Source: Fragilaria radians (Eukaryota; Bacillariophyta; Fragilariophyceae; Fragilariales; Fragilariaceae). From it: a DNA stretch of 64,000 bases. Numbering within the stretch: position 1 is the stretch's first letter; the number at the start of each line of letters is the position of its first letter. The translations under genes were made by a program, and so were the position numbers. Where the stretch lies: the NCBI GenBank assembly GCA_900642245.1, contig CAAAJI010000008.1, positions 554,655 to 618,654 of the forward strand. The letters run 5' to 3'. Shown here piece by piece: positions 35,366-45,349 of this stretch. The notes beneath the pieces were generated by a model. That model had not been told where the DNA came from, made no database searches, and saw only the letters and a list, made by a program, of their open reading frames with translations.

Positions 35366-36997
35366 ATGTCATCATTCACTTACAGCCCCGAAGCCAATGC
35401 TCGAAGACTGATTGAGATAAGCTCCAAATTACCAAGACGGTCAGCTTGGGAATATGATGTTGCAGTCCCTACAAAGGACGGTGAATTATTAATGAAAGTC
35501 ACTGAACAGGATGGATATGTTTCTTTCAATGGATACAAAGCTTTGCCGGGAAATGAGAAGGGTCCGGCAGAAGCGGGAAACTGTATTCGTAACATAGGAG
35601 ATAAGTTTATTGCAGTTGATGGAGTGAGCACGATAGGAATGAGCATTGATGATATTATTTCAATGCTGCGTGCAAGCGCTAAGAATAAGTTTTCTTTCCT
35701 TCGACTTCGAAGTGTTGTCAATTATTCTGAAGCAAAAAGTGAAAACGCTCTTCTTTCTGAATTACCTTCGAAAGAAAAACTTTCGACTCATAATAAAAAA
35801 GTACAAGTGCTACAGAAGAAGCCTCCATGTCAATCACAAAAAAATGCATCTCAACTCTCCAGATCCAGCGAAAACAGAATATTTCTCAAAAAGCCTCATC
35901 AAGGATTGACTTCGCCGACAAAGGGTAAGGCTCGAGAGGACTCATCTACTGAAGCAATATGCCTTGTCGTTGATGGTCAGGACAAAAAACTGATCTCTCC
36001 TTCAATCACGGGCGTTGAGAACGGCGATGGTCATCCTAAAAAGAAGGCCGCCATTAAGCAAGACCATACTTCTCAATCATTATCATCTAATAGTGATGAT
36101 GGTAAATCAAATGACTTTCTGCGACAAACAAAGAAAAAAATAGCTACAGGTTTAGGAAATATAACTTCAAACGCTGAGGTTTTCTTGAAACCTTATTCAA
36201 AAGGTATCAAGAAACGAATAGACGACGATGAAAATGTTGAAGCGTTGATGCCAACTTCTCTAAGCAATCAACCGGATCTTTTGCAAGAAAATCCTGTGCA
36301 AATATCATCAAAAAGTAATACAGAAAATTTCGACGAAGTTTTTCCAGTGGTCTCATCTGAACCAGAAATTGGATCTGTAAGGCGTTTACCTGGTATTCCA
36401 CCGTCAAAGTCAATTACTCCAAAGACAGATGGTTCGGAAATCGTCAAATTGGCATCCTCAGTAAATCCTGTAATGCATAATCATATATCCTTGGCCTCTC
36501 AACACAACGTAAACACGATTATCGAGACCTCGATTGAAAGAGAAGTTTTTTGCGCTAAACCCTTTCCTACAAGCTCAGAAGTTACAGCAAGACATTCTTT
36601 TGAAATCCTGGATCACGGGCTTGAAATATCAGGTTCATCCAATGACATGGTATGTGATCTCGTTGCGGATGTCGCAATGAAGACGTGGGAAGCACCAACG
36701 CTCACAAAGGTGCAGCCTTCAAACCTTAAAGAGCCTTTGGTCTCAGATTGCAAGCTTGTAACTGATTCTAGTGATAATCAAACAATCAAAGGCAGAACAA
36801 GGAAAAGAATTTGTTCGTACAAGAGCATAGTTGATATCAAAGAAAGAAAGAGGCAAAAGTCAGAGTCAATGGTGTGCAAGGTTCTTCGAGCAAAGAGGGT
36901 CGATGAATACCAATCCAAGGAAACAAAGAACATTCCAGTGGCTTACGCGATTCGATTGAGCGAAATCGATAGATCAAATGAAGTCGGACACAGCTGA
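35366..36997 (+). CDS. PDZ-domain protein, with MBD-like remnant after a frame break
   Basis: The first ATG of the reading frame is at 35366 (MSSFTYSPE), giving 543 aa. Residues ~30-120 form one PDZ domain: the NIGDKFIAVDGVSTIG segment and the following SIDDIISMLR helix match the conserved core. The remaining ~420 residues are Ser/Lys-rich, disordered in character and without a known domain. The frame stops at 36997. From 36959 another frame is open and continues with SESDHTNSSESSSLKKKDKK and then KGGWLTGWCRS (37081-37113). This closely resembles the GGWPSGW opening of the MBD-like domain in the gene at 41411. No canonical GT-AG intron joins the two frames, so a one-base error or mutation near 36960-37003 is likely. 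A further piece, KTLYYHPVG near 37230, could be the second half of that domain. Function unknown; nuclear scaffold is inference. Confidence 0.65.
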   Translation: MSSFTYSPEANARRLIEISSKLPRRSAWEYDVAVPTKDGELLMKVTEQDGYVSFNGYKALPGNEKGPAEAGNCIRNIGDKFIAVDGVSTIGMSIDDIISMLRASAKNKFSFLRLRSVVNYSEAKSENALLSELPSKEKLSTHNKKVQVLQKKPPCQSQKNASQLSRSSENRIFLKKPHQGLTSPTKGKAREDSSTEAICLVVDGQDKKLISPSITGVENGDGHPKKKAAIKQDHTSQSLSSNSDDGKSNDFLRQTKKKIATGLGNITSNAEVFLKPYSKGIKKRIDDDENVEALMPTSLSNQPDLLQENPVQISSKSNTENFDEVFPVVSSEPEIGSVRRLPGIPPSKSITPKTDGSEIVKLASSVNPVMHNHISLASQHNVNTIIETSIEREVFCAKPFPTSSEVTARHSFEILDHGLEISGSSNDMVCDLVADVAMKTWEAPTLTKVQPSNLKEPLVSDCKLVTDSSDNQTIKGRTRKRICSYKSIVDIKERKRQKSESMVCKVLRAKRVDEYQSKETKNIPVAYAIRLSEIDRSNEVGHS

Positions 36998-37280
36998 GTG
37001 CTACAAATCAGAATCGGATCATACAAATTCCTCGGAATCGAGTTCTCTGAAAAAAAAGGATAAAAAGTCATCCGCTATCAAAGGTGGTTGGCTTACAGGA
37101 TGGTGTCGAAGTGTATGTAAGCGTGGAACAATTCGTCTTTGTTTTTTATTGATCCAGTAATTCAAAAGTTGCGATCTATAGTGTTTGCGCTAGTGAATTC
37201 AGAACTCCAATCAAGGGGTGCGATAAAACACTCTATTATCATCCTGTTGGTTGGCTACAATACCCATCATTCTGACTCTC
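36998..37280 (+). pseudogene. Possible frame-shifted 3' end of the PDZ gene (MBD-like half domain)
   Basis: Reading frame shifted by one relative to the PDZ gene. It encodes a Ser/Lys-rich linker, then KGGWLTGWCRS. AGT|GTATGT at 37113 would be a good donor. An acceptor ending CAATCAAG before GGGTGCGATAAA (about 37217) would keep phase 0 and give GCDKTLYYHPVGWLQYPSF and a stop, which recalls the YYYDP-x-(S/T)-G motif of MBD domains. Both the frame break and the short tail suggest a truncated domain. It may be a pseudogenised end or a sequencing error; not resolvable here. Confidence 0.35.
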
Positions 37281-39384
37281 CGCATACTTTTAAATTTAGA
37301 ATAATTCAAAAGTAGTTAATAATTCCTTTCCATGCACTTGACTTGGCCTATCGCCAAACTGTTTCATTTCAGGTCATTGTTTGAAGATGATAATACACGC
37401 ATCCTAATTATATGCTGACGCAAATAGATGTGAGGACTGTACATCTTCAAGGGAAGATCACCTACATCAGATGACAATGTAATTGATGTTTCAATTCCTA
37501 TCATTGACAAAATTAATCAGAAAGATCTGCATACATGAGATCATGGTTCACTCCTTAATAGAAAGGCAATTCATGGAAATATTTCCCAACATTTCCCGAC
37601 CGTGATCTATACCTTAGCTACACAGTGTTTATGGCACACAAAACAACGCAAGAAAATCCAGTATATATCTTGAATTGATCTAGAGCGCTTGTTATCTAGT
37701 ATTTCAAGGTTACATCATAGAAAAGGCTTGAGGCACAACCACTTACAAAAGCAAAAGAAGTTTCAACCAGCTGACAGAGCCCCATGCCATGTGTGAAAGC
37801 CACAACCCCATTGAAATCAGAAAGCTACCGTAAGTGGGGCAAACATGATACCAAATTCTTTATTGAGGAAATCGCAGCTAGTTTGCTTACCATTTCATTT
37901 GATATAGAAAAATCATTTCGTAGACCATCTTGAAGTTAAACATGATCCTAGTAACGCTATATTTTGTCAGATACTTAATTCATTACAGATCTAATAGATA
38001 GTTGGGGTTATTGCACGTTTTTCCTTGAAAAAATTGAAACAATGCTTAAATCTTTAGTGTCCTATAACCAGAAATGGTTTTGATTGAATTTGTCATGAAC
38101 TAAAAAATGATTAATGATCAAACAGAAGGTCACAAAAAAATTAAGTCTAATCTGCTGCCTAGAACCCTTATCTGGCATCATGCATTTGCCTTGCATTCAG
38201 GTTAGGCTTTGTGGTAATAATACCGTAAGACAGATCTAAGTAAAAATTAGAAGAATAAGAATGATTCGTTTTATGCGAATTGATTGAAGCGCAACAAGTG
38301 AAGATTCATATTAGACGAATATGACATGTAATTCCTTTGAACATCTCGCTTAATTTGTTGACAATTTTGAACTTGGTAATCATTAAACTCCAGGATATTG
38401 TCCCTTCATCTCCATTTTTCAGTGGCTTTTAACAAGGATATCTAAATTCATCCTACAAGAGAATTGGTCATGAAATCTTTGCCATGTTAGAGAATACAAT
38501 ATATAAATTAACATGTCTTTGGCACATGTTAACTGTCCGGATACATGGTGGTTACAACAATTGGGATTGCTAAGTTAGACTATAGAAAATTATTGATAGG
38601 CTCACAATCTACACAGATCATATTATATAGCTTAATTCGGTGTGTGTGTGTGCTTCTTTATTATCATTCTGTCAAAAATCCTATTTTTACACTTGACTAA
38701 CACACTCGAGAAGCAACTCTTTAACACAAGACAAGAAAAGTCTATAACATTGGCACTTTCTGTTCTTGAGCTGTCACTTCCCTCTTCCTCTTCATCTCCT
38801 TCTTTTCAATGGTTTCTTCTTCTGTCCTTTATATTGAAAGTGTCAACAGGAAGCTGAAGCTGTCAAGGTCAATTGTAGTTGTTCAGACTTCTCAGACAGA
38901 AATTTCAAGTTCAATTCAGCTGTACTTCTTAACTACACACGCTGCAATTGTTGAGGTTTTGTCTACGTTCAATGGTTATTATTGAAGTAATTAACAAGTT
39001 CAGCGGTTTCCATTCGAGTTACTTCCAAATTTCTACAGTTATAATTGAATGTTTCAGTTTATTTCCTTTCAAGATTCTAAGCGGTTAGCAAGTTTTCAAA
39101 TACACCTTTAGCTTCATTTGATTCACTACTTTAACATCACCCAACGTTTCTTGACCTCATTGTTTTTAAGTTCAACCTTAGATCCAATCCCTGCCTTTAA
39201 ATTATGGTAAGGTTAATTATCCGCACCAAGAGTCCAGCAACAAAAGGGACATTTTGCAAGACCCAAGGGACGCACATTGCTTAAGACTGAACTTAAGCAA
39301 ATAGATTATCAGACATTCTTAGCGCTTGATTCAGGAGAGAGTATTCCTGATGGATATCAGACAATTCAGTATCATTAATTATTT
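37281..39384. other. Spacer with no supported gene
   Basis: About 2 kb of AT-rich sequence. It contains a (TG)6 run at 38641-38652. A 71-codon frame after it (38642-38857) is low-complexity Ser/Leu and not supported as a gene. Confidence 0.55.
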
Positions 39385-40130
39385 GACATTATATATGGAA
39401 TAATCATAAATACATCATTATATGCATTAAAAACTTCTGCCACAAGATTTCATGAACATATAGCAGATACTAAGATTGGGGTTCAAGAAGGCTAATGATG
39501 ACCCGGATCTATGGATAGTAGAAAAGTCATTATATTATGAATTTTGAGATAAATATGTGGATCATATTCTTCTTTGGAGAAAGGATTCCATAACACTCAT
39601 TAAGTCCTTGGAGACTATATAATAATGTAGGTATTCCTGAATACAATTTAGGTGGAAATGTGGAATTCCTTGGGGACTCATGGAAGAATCAAGGTTTAGG
39701 ATTAGCTATCTCTGCAAGAACATATATCTAGAACATCAGTCGGTAAAAAAACTGAAACCCATCAAGATACTTTTGAGCGAAGGATAATATCCTGAGGTAG
39801 AGGATCATCATACGAATATCCTCCCTGCGTCAAAGGGACCAAAAGTCCGGATGACTGTTTATGTGGATGCAGATCATGCTAATGACTTGGTAACAAGAAT
39901 TTCCATCACATGTATCCTTATGTTGTCAAGGGAAATACAACCAAAGTTGTACTTTTTCTCTATATCCTTGTCAGCAATACCAAAATTGAAATTTTGATCC
40001 TCTCTTTGTTGAGCAGCATCAAGTCAACCTTAGAAACAATTGTGAGGTATTGCATATACAACCTTTTTCAAAGTTGCATATGTCATTGCATTTGTGCAAC
40101 TAGTACAACTTTACTGTAGGTAAAAAATGT
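39385..40130 (+). mobile_element. Decayed Ty1/copia-type reverse transcriptase and RNase H
   Basis: Several frames together follow the copia RT order. INTSLYALKTSATRFHEHIAD (near 39410) matches (V)-x-ALYGLK-(S/T)-SGARWHEHLAD. GFKKANDDPDLWI matches GFK-x-CKADPD-(V/L)WM. Next comes DKYVDHILLW in place of the VYVDD-(I/L)L catalytic strand, where the YVDD motif now reads YVDH, and then a YLGGNVEF-like stretch in broken frames. VYVDADHANDLVTRIS at 39860-39907 is the RNase H motif, followed in another frame by SNTKIEILILSLLSS. Compared with complete elements, a stretch between RT and RNase H is missing. Many stops and frameshifts show it is inactive. Confidence 0.7.
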
Positions 40131-40221
40131 ACTAGTTGTTTCATGTTAAAATTATAATTTTCACAAAAGGAAATGCAACTGCTCAACTTCTTTCTTTCGG
40201 CCTAAAAACATTCAACAGTGA

Positions 40222-40560
40222 ATGAATTTCAGATGCTTTGGGACTCTGGATCCGCTTTCAGATGCCAATCCAACATTGGCACGATTAAACATCCTGAAGT
40301 TTGGGAAAAAAGCCTTGTCATCGTGCATGCCAATACGTCTGATGGAATGGAGAAGGACTCAAGAAGAAGGAAACCCCACAAGAAGTATTGAAATAAATGA
40401 ACTTATAAAACGGAATGTAGAAGAATGAAGTGAGGAAATAAGGTGCAGCATCCAAGGACAAAAAACCTATGAAGGAGATGGAAATTTTGACTTTTGACTC
40501 AAATTTTGAAGAAAAACAGCAATATAGAGGTGGTAGGATCTGAATTGCATGGTTTGCTTT
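40222..40560 (+). mobile_element. Broken repeat-family ORF fragment
   Basis: A frame 40222-40428 (PTLARLNILKFGKKALSSCM, then GNPTRSIEINELIKRNVEE) is continued in another frame by EVRK, a stop, and GAASKDKKPMKEME to about 40560. The pattern GNPTRS-x2-(V/I)N-(D/E)-LIK-x5-EVRKQGAASK recalls a repetitive ORF family of algal genomes that I associate with tyrosine-recombinase (Crypton-like) elements. That association is from memory and unverified. The frame break shows decay. Confidence 0.35.
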
Positions 40561-41410
40561 TAAGTCTCAATTCAAGGTCATTACATGATCTTTGGTAGGA
40601 GTATCCAAACGGTCTTGGTGGAACAAAGCCCGCAAGGCTACTAACATATAGGGAGCGGGGAAGGCTTAAGCATACGCTTCATTAAAAAAAGTGGTGTGGG
40701 ATTTGATTTCAGGGCTTATACGACAGAGTTTGACAGCAAATGCTGCCATCAATTGAATGTATTTGGTTAATGGAGCACAGACAAGTGTAATGAATGTAAT
40801 TAATGCGATAAAATTAAAAAACATTAACAACTTAAGCCTAATTTCAGTTGTTAGGTGTGAGATAAGAATGTGATTCAAGAGTGGTGGTGGGATCTGAATT
40901 GTTGTTGAGAGATTAAAAAGAGTAGATATTTTTGTGATTTCATCTCATTTTTCGACTTCATAAATTTCTAGTGTAGATCTTAATTCCATAAATTGTTTAC
41001 CAAGGCTGCATATACAATGGTTTTGTACTAGGGGCTACAGGTTGTATATCAAGTTTCATAGTTTCTAGGTATCTCCATGATGTCAAATGATTAACTAATT
41101 TGATGGTTTTTTAGATGTCGAAAATCAGTAGAGACTTCAATTCATGGGTTAGAATTAGTGGCATCAATAATTGCAACGGAACTCATTCTGGATGTTAGAT
41201 TTCTGTTGAGGACATAGGGAATGAACATAGATGGTCCAACGTTGAGTATAGGAGAAAAAAACTTGGGATATAGCAATAGGAGGATTCTTCATATGAACTA
41301 TAGCAAATTAAATTAAAGGCTGACAATCTACACAACATTATAATTTGTAACTAAACTTTAATAGATCCACATTGGAAATCTATAGAGAGCTAAATCTCGC
41401 TATCATTAGA
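40561..41410. other. Spacer with no supported gene
   Basis: About 850 bp downstream of the MBD-like gene's stop codon (which reads leftward). No coding or structural feature is recognised. Confidence 0.5.
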
Positions 41411-43790
41411 CTACTTCATGAGATTCCATGCTGCATCTTCATCCCCTTGACACTGATCTAAAAATGAGAGAAATCGTTTAATCCCTACCATGGAGCGAAA
41501 TTTTTTCCCTGTGATTGGAGAATACCAATAACGGTCAGTGCTTCCTGCTGATGCACCTGATTGACGTTGTACAACCTTTTTGGTCCAACCAGATGGCCAT
41601 CCACCCTCCAGCACTTCGTTTGGTGGGCCTGAGTAAACTTCAACTGAATTTAGTTTAGCCTGTTTCTTGGTGGACAATGTTGACTTGGATTTAGACAAGT
41701 TTGTTGTTGAATCATCTCTAATCAATCTTGGTTTAGATTGCCTCTTGGTGGACGATGTTGACTTGGACTTAGACATGGTGGTAGATGTTGAATTGCCAAT
41801 ATTGGTGGCCTTGTTAGTCTGAATCTCTTTGGGAGCTTTCATCACTGTACTTCTGACAGTCTTGGAGGGCTTTATGCATGATGATGATGATGAGTGACTT
41901 GATTTGTTGGCACGTGATGTATATTGATGCTTTTTATTGGAACTTTTTCCAACAAGCTTCTTCCTTTTAACCTCGTGTTGCCTTTTCTTCATGGCAGTGA
42001 TTACAGTCTTGACGGCAACTTCCAAATTACAGTTAGCTTCGTTATTTGCAAAAAAAGAGAAACAAAACAAGGTGGTGACTACTTACCTCGCTTTGACCGT
42101 TTCAAAACCGGTTCTACCTTAGATTCCTTTGGATTATTGGTAGAAATTGGTAGTGATAACTCGTCACTAGAATCATGAGTCTTAGGAACGTCAATTGATT
42201 CATCTTCGCCTGTTCAATTTTCCACCAAAGACATTATGAACACAAGAACCCTGGAAAACTAATCAAGGTGGTGACTACTTACCTCGCTTTGACCGTTTCA
42301 AAACCGGTTCTACATTCAATTCCTGAAATGGGTCAATTGGATTGCCCGGATTATTGGTAGAAATTGGTAGCGATAACTCGTCACTAGAATCATGAGTCTC
42401 AGGAACGTCAATTGATTCATCTTCGCCTGTTCAATTTTCCACCAAAGACATTATGAATCCAAGAACGTTGGAAAATAAAAAACTAAACAAGATGTTGACT
42501 ACTTACCTCGCTTTGACCGTTTCAAAACCGGTTCTACATTAGATTCCTGAGTTGGGTCAATTGGATTGCCTGGATTATTAGCAGAAATTGGTAGGGATAA
42601 CTCGTCACTAGAATCACGAGGCGTAGGAACGTCAATTGATTCATCTTCGCCTGTTCAATTTTCCACCAAAGACATGATGAATGCAAGAACATTGGAAAAT
42701 AAAAAGCTAAACAAGATGTTGACTACTTACCTCGCTTTGACCGTTTCAAAACCGGTTCTACATTCAACTCCTGAGATGGGTCAATTGGATTGCCCGGATT
42801 ATAAGCAGAAATTGGTAGCGATAACTCGTCACTAGAATCATGAGTCTTAGGAACGTCAATTGATTCATCTTCACCTGTTCAATTTTCCGTCAAAGTCATT
42901 ATGAACACAAGAACCCTGGAAAACTAATCAAGGTGGTGACTACTTACCTTGCTTTGACCGTTTCAAAACCGGTTCTACATTCAATTCCTGAGTTGCGTCT
43001 ATCGAATTGCTTTGATTATTGGTAGAAATTGTTGGCAATAACTCGTCACGAGAACCATGAGTCTTAGGATCTTCAATTGATTCGTCTTCGCCTGTTCAAT
43101 TTTCCATCAAAGACATTATGAATGCAAGAACGTTGGAAAACAAAAAACTAAACAAGGCGTTGACTACTTACCTCGCTTTGACTGTTTCAAAACCGGTTCT
43201 ACATTCAACTGCTGAGTTGGGTCTGATGAAATGCTTTGATTATTGGTAGAAATTGGTAGTGATAACTCGTCACGAGAATCATGAGTCTTAGGAACGTCAA
43301 TTGATTCGTCTTCGCCTGTTCAATTTTCCATGAAAGACATTATGAATGCAAGAACCTTGGAAAGTGAAAACTAAACAAGGTGTTGACTACTTACCTCGCT
43401 TTGTCCGTTTCAAAACCAGTTCTAAATTCGATTCCTTAGTCAGGTCAATTGCATTGCCTGGATTATTCGTAGACATTGTTAGCAATAACTTCTCATAGAA
43501 ATCATGAGTCTTCGGAACATCTATTGATTCGTTTTCGCCTGTTCAATTTTCCGGCAAATACATTATGAATGCAAGAACCTTAGAAAGTGAAAAACTAAAC
43601 AAGGCGTTGATTACTTACCTCGCTTTGACCGTTTCATTTCCGGTTCAACATCATCGGATTCCTGTGTCGGGTCTATCGAATCGCTTTGATGATTGGTAGA
43701 AATTGGAAGCGATAACTCGTCACGAGGATCATGAGTCTTTGGATCTTCAGTTGATTCCTTTTCGACTATCGAATTTTCTGTCAAAGACAT
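41411..43790 (-). CDS. MBD-like nuclear protein with eight tandemly duplicated exons
   Basis: Nine exons on the minus strand: 43790-43619 (ATG), 43538-43395, 43315-43172, 43091-42948, 42874-42731, 42650-42507, 42426-42283, 42209-42087 and 42018-41411. All introns are phase 1 with GTAAGTA donors; the seven array introns end GAACAG and are 73-80 nt, the last is about 68 nt. The sum is 1767 nt, 588 aa. Exons 2-7 are 144 nt (48 aa) and exon 8 is 123 nt, an in-frame 21-nt deletion. Each encodes a variant of EDESIDVPKTHDSSDELSLP, then a variable stretch, then NVEPVLKRSKRG. Acidic and basic blocks alternate, and KRSKR is NLS-like. The last exon is Ser/Thr/Lys-rich with two copies of (M/L)SKSKST-x-STK-(R/K)-Q, then a methyl-CpG-binding-like domain: GGWPSGWTKKVVQRQSGASA, and YWYSPITGKKFRS. 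Inference: chromatin-associated reader or DNA-binding protein. Splicing is inferred without RNA. Confidence 0.8.
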
Positions 43791-43806
43791 CGTGAATGCA
43801 AGAACT
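42070..43806 (-). repeat. Tandem exon-intron array (eight units of ~196-224 bp)
   Basis: Donor G positions on the minus strand are 43618, 43394, 43171, 42947, 42730, 42506, 42282 and 42086. Spacing is therefore 224, 223, 224, 217, 224, 224 and 196 bp. Each unit contains one coding exon, a GTAAGT donor, a short intron and the acceptor GAACAG. Inside each intron is an ATG-containing stretch similar to the true start region at 43790. The 217-bp and 196-bp units differ by 7 bp in the intron and, for the latter, also by 21 bp in the exon. The array ends at the unique last exon. Confidence 0.9.
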
Positions 43807-45349
43807 GATGAGTTGTTAACGACGGAAGCAACCTTGAAATAAGATCTGTTAACGAATGTAATGTACAGTAATTAAGTAGTACGTCGTAGTACTTTTTTTG
43901 CAAAAACTTGGCACTCAACAGCCAGCCCCCCCACTCCCCCCCCCCATTAGAAATTTTATTTTCTTACCCCAGCCTTAATGCTTTGACTGAAATGCTATTC
44001 TCCCCCAATATCTCCATCACACTTCGGAGGATCTATTATTTTGTATCAATCATTGCAGTTGAAATGATTTCTCAGTAATCAACTGGTGATGGATTTGTTC
44101 AATATTTGCATTTCATTGAGAGTTGTGACTTATGCTGTTGTCAACTTAGCTTTAGTGCCGTATCCATCACTTATCTTTTATCAGTGTTGTACCTGACTAC
44201 TATTTTCAAATGAAAAGTTTTGATGGCGTGGATGTCATACCACCCATGCGTTATGGACTTAAATTGAAAGGTTGTGGGCCATCGTTTTTGTTACAATTTC
44301 AAGCAACGTATGCTGCTTGATCTGTCAAAGGAAGTTAAAACAGTGAGAATACTTTAAAGGGAGTAACACTTCATTCCAGTGATGAATTTACTTGGAAGAG
44401 TATTAGCGGTTCATATCCTTGGATAAGGCATTTACATGGTTGCTCTAACGGTTTAATGTGTTCCTTTGATTACTATGTATTGTGCACTACAATAAAGCAC
44501 ATAGAAACCCCAAATGCAAGCTTGCATCTGAGCCACTAATCATAATTAACTTTTCTCCTTATCTATTCTAAAAAAACCTAAATCTGTCTCTAATCCTGCA
44601 CGCATTGGTATGAGTAAAGAGACTCCTGCTAAATCTCAAAACTACAAGCGTAGTTACTAATAAACAAGAATACAAATGATAATCCACTTTTGCTTAGACC
44701 AACAAGTGGTTATTAGATTCCAAAGTAAAAGAATGGATATAAGATATTATTCTTTTGGAGTCATTTTGCCAACCAGGAAGTTACCCTGATAAAACTTGAA
44801 AAGCCTTAAAGATCCTACATATCTTGGGATATTGTCTGCTTCTTACTGATTGGTAAGGCAAATAGCAAAAGCGTGATTTGCTGTTACTTATAAGTGGTTG
44901 AAATATCACAAAATACAATAAGCAGAAAAAGCTCATATGTAAGTACCTCATGATGCTATGTACTAATCATGAATATGCGTCTGAATAGTATGGTATTTGT
45001 GTTGTCGCATCAACATAACCTAAACAATGAATAGGAAAAGGAATCGGTTGTTCTAATAGCAATATAATGTTGCGATCTGTAATCCCGACTTTAGCGGTGA
45101 TTCAGTATTTCTATTTTATCGCATGAAATGATTAAACAATTCCGCTATCTAGTAGGTTTCATTTAAATGAAAAGTCTCAAATTTTCATGCGATATCGTTC
45201 AAGATAAAAATGGCGTTTGATAACAATCGGAATTCTTTTTATCTGCTTCTTCAAGTAACCCTTAATTTTGCTCGTACCGACAGAAAGGGAAGTTCTCATC
45301 ATGCTGCCCTCATTTTTTTGTTATATTTTTAGTGTTCAAGGCAGTGAAT
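43791..45349. other. Spacer with a C-tract
   Basis: Upstream region of the MBD-like gene and downstream of the AAA-type gene. It contains a C-rich run at 43926-43945 (seven then ten C). The first 15 bp beyond the ATG match the intronic copies of the array. No other gene is supported. Confidence 0.55.

Noticed and set aside
38642..38857. 71-codon frame with hydrophobic start after a (TG)n run.
   Set aside because: Low complexity, no homology recognised and no start context.
42070..43806. The regular ~220-bp repeat could be a minisatellite, CRISPR array or alternative promoters.
   Set aside because: Each unit keeps an open, in-frame exon and good splice sites, and sequence change is lower in the exons than in the introns. 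The intronic ATGs hit a stop after about six codons, so they are not alternative starts. Unit size and organism exclude CRISPR.
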